Assembly (NCBI GenBank): GCA_037576215.1 | Contig: JBANDB010000005.1 | Location: 2,294,001 to 2,358,000, forward strand | Length of the DNA stretch: 64,000 nt | Reading direction: 5' to 3' | DNA from: Armillaria gallica | Taxonomy: Eukaryota > Basidiomycota > Agaricomycetes > Agaricales > Physalacriaceae | In this document: piece after piece, positions 1 through 11,548 of the stretch | Layout of the letters: each line of letters opens with the position of its first letter | Numbering within the stretch: the first letter of the stretch is position 1 | The notes under the pieces: model-generated | Seen by the model: the letters and a program-made list of their open reading frames with translations, nothing else | The model's database searches: none | Told to the model about the DNA's origin: nothing | Translations under genes and position numbers: made by a program

Positions 1-796
1 AGACGCTGATGATCCACGTTAGTGCCCTTCAATGACATTCTATCATGACTTATATCGCGAAGATCATCGGCGCGTATGATGCCGAAGTGGGGGCTGGTCA
101 AGTTTTTGAGGAGATTCTTCACAGACTTCCTCGAGTAAAGACTCTCAAAGTAAAGTTACCTTTGTTGACATCGGAGCTTGTGTTGACGTCGCGACAAGCT
201 CGTTCTTTGTGGTCCGCAACTACCGCATTTGATGAAGCCGTGGTCTTCTGAGGTGATGACTATGGACACATGCTCGTGCGGCGTCTTGATCCTTTGTCAA
301 GGCCATTGTCTAACCCTCCTGCAGAGACTGCAAAGACAAGTCTCGCGCTCGTCTTCACGAACACAGTCGCAAGTACGTATACCGTTTGTCGCTCGAGTTA
401 TTCTGACTCGTATTTTGCAGACTGTATCATGAGCTTGGTGCTAGGTCTACTTTCGAAAAGCCCGACCTCGCCGTCGCCTTCAACTCTGGACTTTCCGAAG
501 AAAGCGCTGGTACCTGGCCGGACACCATCAAATTCCTCGTTGAACGGAAGATACCCTCAATCTTTACCGTGAGTTACACCCTGCTCTTGAACCTTGTTTC
601 TAATTTAAAAATGTAGGCTTACAATCGTCATGAGGCGGAAGCCGACGCCAAGATCCTCACCCGCTGTGGTGCGCAACTGGTATCCGCCCTCGGACCTAAG
701 AAGAATCCATGGGAGAGTCTTCTAGCCAAACCTGAGCCGTGCAAAGTGTATGGATTCTACTCTGTAAATGGCTGGGTGGCTGGAGCGTTCCGTTAA
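1..796 (+). CDS. Mss51-C-like / MYND-family protein, 3' part (cut by window start)
   Basis: The spliced frame reads through segments typical of the C-terminal domain of mitochondrial splicing suppressor 51-like proteins. These include IIGAYDAEVGAGQVFEEILH, then KLYHELGARSTFEKPDLAVA, then FNSGLSEESAGTWPDTIKFL, and it ends GFYSVNGWVAGAFR with TAA at 794-796. Visible introns are 18-62, one ending in TTGCAG at 420, and one starting GTGAGT near 569 with an acceptor near 617. The exon around 200-340 is not resolved with certainty. In this family the domain often follows a zf-MYND finger, and many fungal members have no tested role. The 5' part lies outside the window. I infer only family membership, not a role in COX1 expression as for yeast Mss51. 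Confidence 0.7.
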
Positions 797-1718
797 CGTA
801 TAATGTGTGTGATGAACATTCTATCTGATTTGCTTAGTCGATGAATTCAATGTGATAAGGTTATCTCGGTTGCACGCCCCCTGATCCGATGTTCGAATGG
901 AATTTGGGGCTGATACTACAGGGCCTTTTGGGATGACTTGCGTACGTCAGAAGTTAAAGAGAGGCAAGTGCTGTCTCAAGGATCTGTGTCGTTAAGGACG
1001 ATTTGCTCGATGGATCAGGAGAATGCTCTTCCTGAGAAACTGCCCATCTTCCTATCTTCCCTCCATCTTGGCCTCAAGTTTGATTAATTCTCTCCATCTT
1101 TGCCTAAGGCTTGATTCTTCACCGTTATCAGAGGGCGTCCCGCTTCAAAATTGGTTGCAACTTCTTAGCGGTGCTCGGAGCTATTGCAGGGGTAACATCT
1201 TTTTCGAAAAGAACATGATGGTCGGAAGTCAATTAACGTGCTGTTTACTGGTGTCTACGATTCTTCGTGCACACCTTATACGGTATCTGGTCTCCTGTGA
1301 AGACATTTATCAAGGAATACGACAAAGACATTCTCTTAGGTATGCAACTCAATGCCTTGAGAACTGTTACTTGATGCTTTTTAGGACCATACAAGCGATT
1401 TTCTCATCACAACCGCTGTTCCATGATGGAAAGAATGGTTCTTTAGCCTGTTTTTTGATGCTTCTACGACGGCTGTAGAACGCAGAAAAACCTTTTAGGA
1501 ATGGCGAGTTGATGTTCGAACTACCGTTTCGGCTTAAGATGGATGGCACTCAGAGTATTTAGATACTCGAGGATCTCGTACATGCGTTCACCCCCGAACC
1601 TTGGTGAACAGTCAACGCCGCGAGGTTGAGGCAAAACTCTGATCGGGTATCCCGGACCGGCGGTTACAAAACCTGAACAGTCCCACCGTCGATTTACCTC
1701 TCTCTGGTCCTCTCCATC
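797..1718. other. Intergenic region with possible coding remnant
   Basis: There is no confident gene. Open frames between about 1023 and 1560 (for example a 151-codon plus-strand frame) are broken, and neighbouring frames give short peptide-like stretches without a recognisable domain. It may be a decayed gene or chance. The last 150 bases are the upstream region of the glycosyltransferase gene. Confidence 0.3.
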
Positions 1719-3407
1719 ATGCTGTTTCGACCCGCCCTTTCTCTCAGGGACTCAATTCTGCTGGTTCTGGGAGCGGCGTTGATGCATTTCGTTTCTCTGG
1801 TTGATCTATCAGACTCGAACACCGTCACTAGTATCAATACCCACCTTCAGCACATTGAAGATGCGCCATTACCACCTCCCATCTGGAAAGAGGATAGATC
1901 ACCTGCTAATCAGGTGGAAACGCACCCTGGAGAGATTGGTATTGTTACGATGACTCCGGAACCTTCGAAGTCATTGCAGACGGTCCACGGCAATCTACCA
2001 CATACATCCATTATCCACCATGCTCCTGGATGGACGCTCTTCCGAAATTTGTACATGTCTGACGGCACGCTATTCCTTCTCTCTTCAAATCGCTCGTTCC
2101 CAGAGTTCCGTCTAATGATCAGCTCTAGTCTACCCGCAGAGAATACACCAGAAAATATTGCGCTACGCGAGCCAACATCACATCATATGGACTATATTAC
2201 TCCATCAGAGGCTCAACGACGCTGGGGAGGAGAGACCAAGATGCGCGTATGGACAGTGGAAGGAAATACGGTATGTCTCTTGAAATTATGTGCATAGCAC
2301 TTTCCTCATCATTTTCGTAGCTTCTCGTCAACGAACCCAGTCAATTTCTAGCACATTTCTATCACCTAGTCGCTGAACTATTCTTCGGGGTCCAAGCCTT
2401 CTGGCACGGGGCCTTCTCGGTACCTTCTGCTGGTGATACGTACTCCGCGAAATTCACCCACCCTGCCCCGCCGGCGCTAGACCGTGTGATATTCGCGCAT
2501 AGTGACGGTAATGGGTGGCGCGATCACCCTGGATTCAATGCGTATTTTATGCGCGCTGCGTTCCCCTCGCTCGCCATCGAAGATAAGCAGGATTGGGAGG
2601 ACCGAATAGCCGCTACCTCGGGATCGTCTGTTGATCGTGCATGGCATTTCCCGCTCGTTCTCCTTGCCGATCGAAGTGCTGCTCATCGTGGTGCGCTGTG
2701 TGGGAGTCAGACTCAGCGTATTGCATCCGAAGCCTGGGAGTACATGCGTGAGCAGTCCCGGCTCATGGGGATCAAAGTTGGGGGGTGGTGGGAGCCCATT
2801 CGTGCGTCTGTGTTGAGGTTCTCTGGTCTGGACGTGGTCAGGTGGGACGGAGATGTCCTCCCGATGCCGGACAAGGTCGTGATCACGTATATAAGTCGGC
2901 AGGGCACGCCGAGGAGGAGGCTCACGGATGAGGCGCATGATTCGTTGGTAACGGCTTTGCAAGAGCTCGTCGAGAGGAAGAAGGACGAGGGTTGGGAACT
3001 TAATGTGATGCAGGCTGAGCAGATGTCGAAGGACGCTCAGGTGCATGCTGCCGCCCGGACGACGATCTTGCTTGGAGTCCATGGAAATGGACTGAGTCAT
3101 CTACTCTTTATGCCCCCTACGAGGGTGTCCACGGTAATTGAGATTTTCTATCCAGGAGGATTTGCGCATGATTATCACTGGACGACGCGAGCTCTTGGAA
3201 TGTCGCATGTTGTGGTCTGGAACGATACGTCAGTGCTAATTATATATGCTTCCATCTGACCTGATGCTGATGCTGAACACCAGTTATATCACGTACCCGA
3301 ACAAGCCTGACATTGCGTACCCCGAAGGATTTCAGGGAGACTATATACCGGTCCATGGACCAACTGTTGCCCAAATAATCGAGGATCGCATTACAGAAAG
3401 ACGATGA
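1719..3407 (+). CDS. GT61-family (DUF563) glycosyltransferase, type II membrane protein
   Basis: Three exons (1719-2270, 2321-3228, 3284-3407) give 527 residues, and the model closes. The first 35 residues hold a short cytosolic tail and a hydrophobic anchor (SILLVLGAALMHFVSLV), as expected for a Golgi or ER type II enzyme. The C-terminal third carries the family hallmark HAAARTTILLGVHGNGLSHL, followed by VIEIFYPGGFAHDYHW and a final YPEGFQGDYIPVHGP segment. GT61 enzymes transfer xylose or GlcNAc to glycans or proteins (the EOGT and plant xylosyltransferase groups). Which sugar is used here cannot be told. Both introns are 50-55 nt with normal borders. Length fits the fungal family, and no lesion is seen. 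Confidence 0.85.
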
Positions 3408-4412
3408 TAGAAATGGTCGGCCTAGAGCCATTGGGCACATTATTACTAACTATTATTTCGTGTATCATATCCATGTATTGTCATTTATCTTGTCCCACTG
3501 AGTAATGACTCGAGTGAGCTGACTGGTTGATGGTAGATGATCCAAGAATCAAACTTGCAGGCGCGGGTTTCATGCCTCTTGGAATGCGTGGACGGGATGT
3601 TTTTCGATGATGATCATACAATGACGGCGACTGTCTGTAATATCATCGTCGTGAGGCCATCACAGAAACCAACGCAGGACTGTAGAGGTATTACTTCCTT
3701 TGGTTTATCATCGTGCTGAACCGTCAATCTTGTCTCTCCCCGCCATCGCCGTTTTTCAATTCGCATTTATTCTTGGACGTCTTACATTCAGACCGCAACT
3801 ATCCTTGCTCTTCTTCTATTTCTTCTCGCTATTCTATTTCTCTCCTCTCTCGCCATTTTCCCCAGATTTTTATCAGAGCAATTATTTAGATATCAACCGG
3901 GGCCCACCTAGAACCAACTATAACTTCCCACATTACCAACTAGTCGATAGACTGCTCACTACTCATTGCTTTCACTCCATCATCTAACCATACGCACAAT
4001 GTCTCTCGGTATTGTACCAGCTCCTTCGTCGTAGCGCGGTAGCATTGCGACGGTATTTGTGTACGGCATCTTCCCTCTCGTCACTGTGCGTCGCTACTAC
4101 ATTGCTACTGGTCGGCCTGGAGACTGGGAATAACAGCAGATGGCAAAGAAATTTGCCACCAAAACATTCAATAGAAAAGAAATACTGAAAGAGTATTCCA
4201 AGTAAGAGTGGCCAGGGCCCAGTACACGAACTTGGCCATGATGGTACTTAAGATGACTGGGGGAGCAGGATTGAAATAACGCCTCTGCGGCCATACCTGT
4301 GCCTGAAGGGGAGCGGCTTATGCAAGTACTGCATGGGGGAGCCAAATATAGATTTTCCTTATTTACACTTCCGACTTCTGCTTCCTGCGACAACGTACGC
4401 GATTTTCAACCA
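3408..4412. other. Intergenic region
   Basis: There is no supported gene. A pyrimidine-rich stretch lies at about 3760-3870, as is common in fungal promoters or 5' leaders. A short frame at 3999 (ATG TCT CTC...) stops after a few codons. An open frame begins upstream of the next gene at 4299, but the RG-rich protein is taken to start at 4413. Confidence 0.4.
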
Positions 4413-5275
4413 ATGTCAGAGCCTAGTCCATCAGCATCGACAAGTGGCTCTAGCCGTGCTAGGGGCCGAGGGAAATCCCGGGGTGGCTTAGGAAAATATC
4501 TTCGAGCTCGTGGTCGAGGGCGTGGATATGGTCGCGCGGCAGAATTTCACCAACGACTGGTCCTAGAGGGTGAGGCACCAGTCGAAGAAGACGATGAAGA
4601 AAGGGCCGAGAGAGAGCGCAAGTTTTCGAGGAGGGATCTGGGCACCAATGCAGATAGATACACTGAGCCAGAGCCAGAGCTCGATTCCGACGGTGCGTCG
4701 CTTCATATATCGTTGATTCGTGTTCTGATTTTCACTAGGCGAACCAATAGTGGAACCAGAAGTCGACTTGTCATCATTCTTAGGGCGACAAAGGTTGTCC
4801 GACAACCCAGGGTCGTCGTTGCAAGCGACACTACCTGACGATGACGACGACGTAGATCATTCACTAGCGCATATATCATCCCGCGGTATAGGAGCAGAGG
4901 CACCGTCGTGGAAAGGAAAAGTTGAACAGATCGCATGGGACGATAAGCTGGATGAACTGTCAAGGGAAAAGGCGATAGCTGACGCCAACCGAGGTTCGGT
5001 TTCTCTTCACCGTTATTGTACACCTACTCAGCGTTTTTTAGACCTTAAATCTCGTTTTCGTGCAAAATCTGAACGACTGGGGAAGAAGCCCATTGCCCCC
5101 TCTGCTCGAGAAAGAAAACAAGGTGAGTTAGCGAACTTCGTATCGTCAGCTGTGAGACTAATTTTTTGCAGAAGCATCCTATGTTAGTGCGCCTGCATTA
5201 CCGCTCCCTGAAGGCGTTGCGCCGAAAGACCCCAAAGCAGACATGGAGGATTTTCTTGATGACCTTCTAGGCTGA
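4413..5275 (+). CDS. RG-rich, acidic hypothetical protein
   Basis: Four exons (4413-4692, 4739-4993, 5042-5122, 5172-5275) give 239 residues, and the model closes. The 48-nt intron at 4994-5041 is a multiple of three and free of stops, so retention would also stay in frame. The N-terminus is low-complexity (Ser, then RARGRGKSRGG and RARGRGRGYGR repeats). An acidic part (EDDEERAERERKF, DDDDDVD) and a conserved-looking C-terminus (DMEDFLDDLLG) follow. I do not recognise a domain. RG/RGG stretches often bind RNA or are arginine-methylated, but that is inference only. A start further upstream in the same frame (4299) is possible and would add 38 residues of lower quality. Confidence 0.65.
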
Positions 5276-5627
5276 ACGTGTCATCGGGAGAGACAATGGG
5301 TCCCAGCATGACGGAGCTACGTACATTCATGTGGTACACCGACGGGAGCCTATGTCGATTCAGTGTCGTCAGAAGCCTCGCCTTCTGCCACTCTTCCCGA
5401 TCCTAGCGAGCCACGAGACGCCACACACATCGTTCTTGTATCACAGTGACAGTACTCCACGAATTTACAGGCGATCTAGCCGATGTATCTCATGGATATT
5501 TCCCTATTCCTTACAGGGATGAAACGGCCAAAGTCTCGGGCCGCTCTGTGTACGGCAACAAATGCATATGACCAGTGTGCTTGACCTAGACCAGCCCTGA
5601 GCTCAACCTTACCTTCTCCCGTCACGT
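5276..5627. other. Intergenic region
   Basis: This is the gap between the RG-rich gene and the NLR-like gene. I see nothing specific in it. Confidence 0.4.
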
Positions 5628-8600
5628 ATGGAAGCTGTCGGTCTCGCGTCAGCGATTGTCAGCCTAGTGGAACTTGTGCACATCACTGTCAAGTATCTCA
5701 CGGATGTAAAAGAAGCCCCCAAAGAGCGCGATGAGCTTTCTAAGGAGCTTTCGAATCTGGCGATTTACCTGACGACGGTAAACCAACTTGCCCAAACGGC
5801 GGCGGCAGGCGACCCCTGGCTTGCGACGGTGCAAAGGTTGTCAGGTCCTTTCGTGCAACTTGGCGTGTTACTCAATGATTTCAAAAAGAAGTTGGACCCC
5901 GCTTCGGATGGTATGGGAAAGATGAAGCAGAGGCTATTGTGGAAGTTCAGCAAGGAGAGTGTGGAGGATGTCCTGAAGAAGATCGAGAGGATCAAATCCT
6001 TGGTGATTATCGCCGTACAGCATGATCATGCGTGAGTTTTTTCGTGTGTTAGCTAGCTCATGCTGAGTATGACGCACAGGACTTTATCTCACGCGATCAA
6101 CGAGATGTTGACTACTGTTGACATCAAGGTCGACGACATTTCGGATAGTACGAAGTGTATCAAACACGACGTAAGCCGTGTAGACCAAAACGTCGTCAAA
6201 ATCGGTGGCCAAGTGACGCATATGAATGATGGAATATTGCAAATGCAAAGCCAAATACAGAAGCTTCAGGACGGTGTGTGCATTTCCATTCATCAGCGAC
6301 TGGTTATTGATGATTCGACAGATGAAATGCTTATGCGTGTAGCTGCTTGGCTCAGTCCATTAAATTTCAAGTCCGTACAAGCTGAGAGACTGAGCCAGCG
6401 AGTGGGTGACACTGGGCGATGGTTCCTTGAGCGCCAACAGATCCAGGAGTGGATTCACGGATCTGCAGAGTCAGCATGTTTGTGGTGTCCGGGCAATCGT
6501 TAGTCATTTCGACGAATGTCTTTATTGCTTTCTTTGATCTGATTCGCCTCTTCAGCGGGCGTCGGAAAGACCATCCTAGCCTCGATTATCATCGGCCATT
6601 TGCGGATGCTAGTCCACCAGAAAACACTCGTCCTGAGCATCTTCTGTGATTACCAATCTGCGGCTGCCCAAACCGTGGCCGACCTTGTTTGCAGCCTCAT
6701 GAGGCAATTGATTCAAGACAATGGTCTCTCTATCCCAATCACATCGCTTTACAGCCGGTGTCTTCGTGACCAAACGCGACCTTCCCTCGACGACCTTACT
6801 AAAATTCTTTCACAAGAATTCACATCGTTTCAACGCGTATACCTTGTTCTTGACGCGCTGGACGAGTTCATTGACGATAACGGAGGGCGAGAAGAGTTGA
6901 TCGATGTGATCAAGTCGTTAGGCGATAATATACATCTCCTTGTGACGTCGAGAGACATCACCACGATAGGATCGCTGTTTGAAGAAGATGCTAGGTTAGA
7001 CATCCGAGCTACCGATGAGGATATTAATGCGTATATCGCGAACAAGCTCTCGCGCGGCCGTCTTTCTCGCCACATCAGGGGACGAGACGATCTACGTGAG
7101 GCGATACTCACTGGAGTTGCTGAAAAGGCTAAGGGCATGTAGGTTCATGCCGCAATCATATCTGTTGCACCTACTGACCGATTTTCTGTAGGTTCCTTCT
7201 GGCAGGCTTGCACATAGACTTGCTTGCTCAGACGACGAACCCGAAAATACTTCGTGAAGTTCTTAGTAAACTGCCAGAAACTATGACGAGTGCGTACGAC
7301 AAGACATTGGCGAGAGTCGATAGTCAAGGCGTATATGATAGAGACCTTGCATACCGCATATACAGCTGGGTGGCATTTGCTAAGCGCCCTTTGACTGTGC
7401 TGGAACTGCGATACGCTTTGGCTGTGGAGCCGGGTACAAAGGCTCTTGATCCGGATAACCTCTTTGACGGTGACTTTCTCGGGAGTGTCTGTGCTAGACT
7501 TGTGATCACAGAACCCGCTTGTGGCCAGGAGAAAGGACCTACAATGAGGTTTGTGCGTAAGTGACAACTTCCTGGTTCTTCTACACTCGCTGAACATGAA
7601 TTGCTAGATTATACTACGCAGGAATACTTCGTCTCTAGGCGGGACGAGCTCTTTCCCTGTATTCAAGAAACCATCATGCGCGCCTGCCTGACGTATCTGT
7701 CGTTCGACATCTTTGCCCTTCCCGACGCTTCCGAGGATATGAGAACACGGCCTGAAACCTTTCCTTTTCTTCATTACTCGTCGAGCAACTGGGGCTACCA
7801 TGCCAACGGCCCCGTCCAGTGTTCTATGGAAGACGACATTGTTGCCTTTTTGGGTGTAGAGTACCAGACGTGTCGCGGCGAAATTCACACGGATATATGG
7901 AGGATCACGGCCTTTTGCACCTTCTCCGCTGCTATTCGCTGCATATTATGGCTTGGTGCACGTCATGGAAGTTTTTCTGAATCAAGGCGCGGATCCGCGC
8001 AAGGACCTGCCGTTGGGGGTGGCTGCACAAGAAGGGCATCTTGAGATGGTGAAGATGCTTTTGGCGCGAGACGATGTCGACGTCAATGAAACCGATCCGG
8101 AGAGGAGATATCGTACACCACTCATGGAAGCGGCACGTAACGGTCATCCAGAAGTCGCCAGAGCAATTCTGGAGTCTGAACGCATGGACTCGTTAAATAA
8201 AGTCTGTGAGAATGGAGCTTCAGCACTATTCTGGGCCGTCTGGGGCGGTCATTCAGGAGTGGTCAGGATTCTGCTTGCACAACCGGGCATCGAGGCTACT
8301 ACGTGGGATGAGAATTACGAATCTCCGCTTATGGTTGCTGCAGGGAGAGGTCATAGCGACATTGTGAGGATGTTTCTAGAGCGGGAAGATATCAATTTGG
8401 ATGCACCCTCGTTTGTAACACAGCAGACGGCCTTGCGCTATGCTGCAGATACTGGACACGAGCATATCGTGGAGATGCTGTTGAAGACAGACCGGGTGGA
8501 CGTCAACAACAAAGATTGGCATGGATTCACGGCCCTTTCTGGAGCCGCCAAAGACGGAAAGATGCAGGCTGTCAAAGTGCTGTTGGAACATCCGGATGTC

Positions 8601-8741
8601 GATACTATGGCTACAGACTACAAAGGCAGGACTGCATACGATCTCGTAGTTGAAAACGGTCATCATGAGATCGCGAGCCTTCTTGCAACGTCTAAAGGCC
8701 TAAATTACGGGAAACAAGAAATCCCGGCGTTCCATTCTTAG
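5628..8741 (+). pseudogene. NLR-like protein: HeLo-like N-terminus, NACHT NTPase, ankyrin repeats (one-base frameshift)
   Basis: Six exons (5628-6031, 6080-6273, 6322-6498, 6556-7138, 7192-7556, 7608-8741) sum to 2857 nt, one more than a multiple of three; minus one base it is 951 residues. Residues about 1-130 (LVHITVKYLTDVKEAPKERD) resemble the HeLo-like N-terminal domain of fungal STAND proteins. A coiled stretch follows, then a NACHT module: Walker A GNPGVGKT formed across the fourth intron, Walker B VYLVLDALDEF, LLVTSRD, and RFVHYTTQEYF. The C-terminal third is a run of ankyrin repeats. The frame breaks at the TTTT run 7913-7916: upstream reads DIWRITAF, downstream APSPLLFAAYYGL. This could be a sequencing error, an allele or real loss. 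Such proteins are thought to sense non-self or trigger cell death; that is family knowledge, not shown here. Confidence 0.8.
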
Positions 8742-9382
8742 CTTGTAACGGGAAAGACGCTGCTTAACCCCGGAAATCATGTTTCGTTCAGATATTATTA
8801 TATGTGCCGCCTTGTTCGCGCTGTTGAAGCATCCTGAATCTTGGTACAAGAAATAGTTTCCTATCTTTCTTGAATTCAAAGGCACATGCACTCCAATCGC
8901 TCAGGATGTGGTTCGGCTTCCTGACGTATTTTCGTTGGAATTGGGATACGCAGACCTCTGACGATCTACAGTGTTCCGCCTGTACTTGCACAAGATGTTA
9001 GTGAAAAAAACTAGTCGCATGTTAGGGTGGTCCCTTTCGGCTGGGGAGCTTTTGGCTCAATCGCCCAAGAAACTGAATTGTGGCAAGCGGCGTTAGGTTG
9101 GACACGCGCAGTTGGGCAAGCGGGAGGGTTTGTCAACATTTATGCTGGGCCGGGACTGTCAAGCTACTATATAATAAGCTTCCCCTACCACTGACGCCAA
9201 TACTCAACCAATACTTGAGTAAAGTCAGCCACGTGCTTTCAAGTTTACGTACAGTACAGAAGTCTTGTTGACACTATTCGTAAACATTAACGTTCATTGC
9301 CAGCTTTCAAATTTCAACGGCGACGTAGGCGTGTTTTTGGCGTATTATTGTTCCAACAATACAGTCAACTCAAGCCTAGGTC
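8742..9382. other. Intergenic region upstream of the P450 cluster
   Basis: There is no gene. A TATA-like sequence (CTATATAATAAG, around 9165-9176) lies roughly 210 bases before the first P450 ATG and may be its promoter. Confidence 0.4.
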
Positions 9383-11548
9383 ATGGAGACTCTAACGATA
9401 TTCGTCATCGTCCTTGTGCCCCTTTTCTTCCTATTTAGATATAGCAAGAACAAACCTATCCAACAACTTCGAGGCCCGCCTTGTCCGTCCCTGTTACTAG
9501 GTCTGATTCACTGATACAGACATGATAATACGTTCTACATCATTTTACAGGGCATGAATTGGAGCTACGAGCTCAACCTACCGTCGGCGGACTAGAGACG
9601 GCCTGGCAGAAAGCTTATGGGAACACATTTCGTATTGGCGGATGTTTCGCTGTAAGGGCGACTTGTTTCCATAGATTTTGCGATGCTAACTGCAGTCTGC
9701 AGCAAGATATTTTTATGACTTCCGACCCTAAAGCAATACAGCACATTCTCCGAACCTCTGGATACCGATATCCAAAAACGAAGGATGTTGTACACCTATG
9801 GGACATGGTGGTGGGAAGAGGTCTTGTCGCCGTCACAGGTTCAGTCCACCACCGTCAACGGAAGATCCTCAGTCCTGCATTTTCGGCGAATCAGCTGAAG
9901 GAGTACATGGGCGTGTTTCGTGTTACAGGGGCCAAGGTTGTTCCATGTGTACAGTATACCAGGAGTGTCGCCTACTAATCCCTTCATTAGATTTGCGAAA
10001 AAATTCATGAACTAATCCTTGAAGGCCCACAAGAAATAAACGTGTTGGAATGGACCAGTCATGCTGCCTTGGATAGCATTGGTTTAAGTATGCTCCCATA
10101 TACAAAAGCTGAGACTTTCATCAACCCATTGGTTTTCAGCATCTTTCAGATATCGTTTTGGTGCTTTGGATGGCGACTCGTCTGCGATGGCCGACATATC
10201 AAAGTTGACATAGTAATCTCTCGTTTATGGCATCGCATGGTCTATCTCTGATGCTTGGAGCAGTACTGCGCTTATGAACATTACCCCGACGCCGTTAATA
10301 GTACTTGCCCCAACATTATGGCGGTTCCTACCGAACTGGATATTGTCTATCCTTGACAAAATACCCACCAAGGAGAGTAAAATCATCGGGAAGTATAGGA
10401 GCGTATCGAAAGAGACTGCCGAGCAGTCAGTCAAGAATGTCTCTCGCAGCGATTCAAAGGATATCGTATCTCTTCTGGGTCTGATACTTTCCTTGAAGAC
10501 ATTCTGCTCATACTGAGTTACACCTCAAGCGCGCGCTTCTGACAGAAAGCAGTCAGACGAAGATGAAGTACTGTCACAGTTAGCGTATTAACAATCTTAC
10601 TAAAGACCGAGTAATGCGTTGACGATTTCTCTAGGACGTTCACTCTCGGTGGAGAGGACACTACAGCAGCTACAATGGCGTGGACGCTCTATGAGCTCAG
10701 TCGACGACCCGATTATCAAACTCGCGTTAGAGAGGAACTGCAGAATGGACCCGCAGACTATGAAGCCACACCACTGCTCAATGCCGCCATCAATGTACTA
10801 GTACTTTTTTCTAGGACTGATCACGATATTCATGAGCCCTTTAGGAATCGCTCCGTCTACATCCCATTGTCTACACATTCTCCCGGTATGCAGCAGAAGA
10901 CGACACTATCCCGTTAAGTGAGCCGATACAAACTCGCAACGGAGAGACTTGGAAGAACATTCCGGTGGAAAAGGGACAGATGGTCATGATTTCGGTGTAC
11001 ACCTATAATCGGTACCCAGTCTTAATCGGTTCCTTCACGTTCGTTTAACCTTTACTCGCAGACTCCCAAGTGTATGGGGAGATAGCCCAGATGACTGGAT
11101 ACCGGAGCGATTCCTTGCTGCGGAGGCGAAAGACAGAATTTCGGTTGGTCTTCATGCAAATTTGTGAGATGATCTTTCAAATCTCGATCTGTGCGCTTAT
11201 GCTGCTATATTCAGGCTAAACTTCAGTGAGCCCGCCTCTATATCATCCTTGTTCCTCGAGTCTTACTAGAGTTCATGTTAGGCGACGGTGTTCACGGTTG
11301 TATTGGGTATGTCTATATTTTCTTCCTTCCCTGCGACTCTTCTGATATGTAAATACTATAGCTGGAAATTCGGTTTGCTCGAAGCCCACACAATCCTGGC
11401 TGAGATGTTGAAATCCTTCGAATTTCTCGACTCTGGAGCGGAAATTTTCAATGGAATGGCACTTATAAGTTTGATACCTCTCCTCAAAGGAAGAAAGGAG
11501 GAGGGGGTGCAAGTCCCTGTGATCGTCAAGGCGTTAGGCTCAAACTGA
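9383..11548 (+). CDS. Cytochrome P450 monooxygenase, copy 1 of the cluster
   Basis: Thirteen exons give 514 residues and the model closes (first exon 9383-9500, last 11362-11548). An N-terminal membrane anchor is followed by the hinge LRGPPCPS. The I-helix motif is GGEDTT. The K-helix is ESLRLHP (ExxR) and the PERF-type motif is WIPERF. The heme loop is FSDGVHGCIG with the axial cysteine. A microexon of 11 nt (11215-11225) encodes the LNF just before the heme loop. This is a microsomal, NADPH-P450-reductase dependent monooxygenase; the substrate is unknown. It is the first of three direct tandem copies. Introns 1 and 2 are nearly identical to those of copy 2, which suggests gene conversion. 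Confidence 0.92.

Noticed and set aside
2477..3100. 207-codon minus-strand open frame
   Set aside because: It is antisense to the GT61 glycosyltransferase exon, which has clear family motifs.
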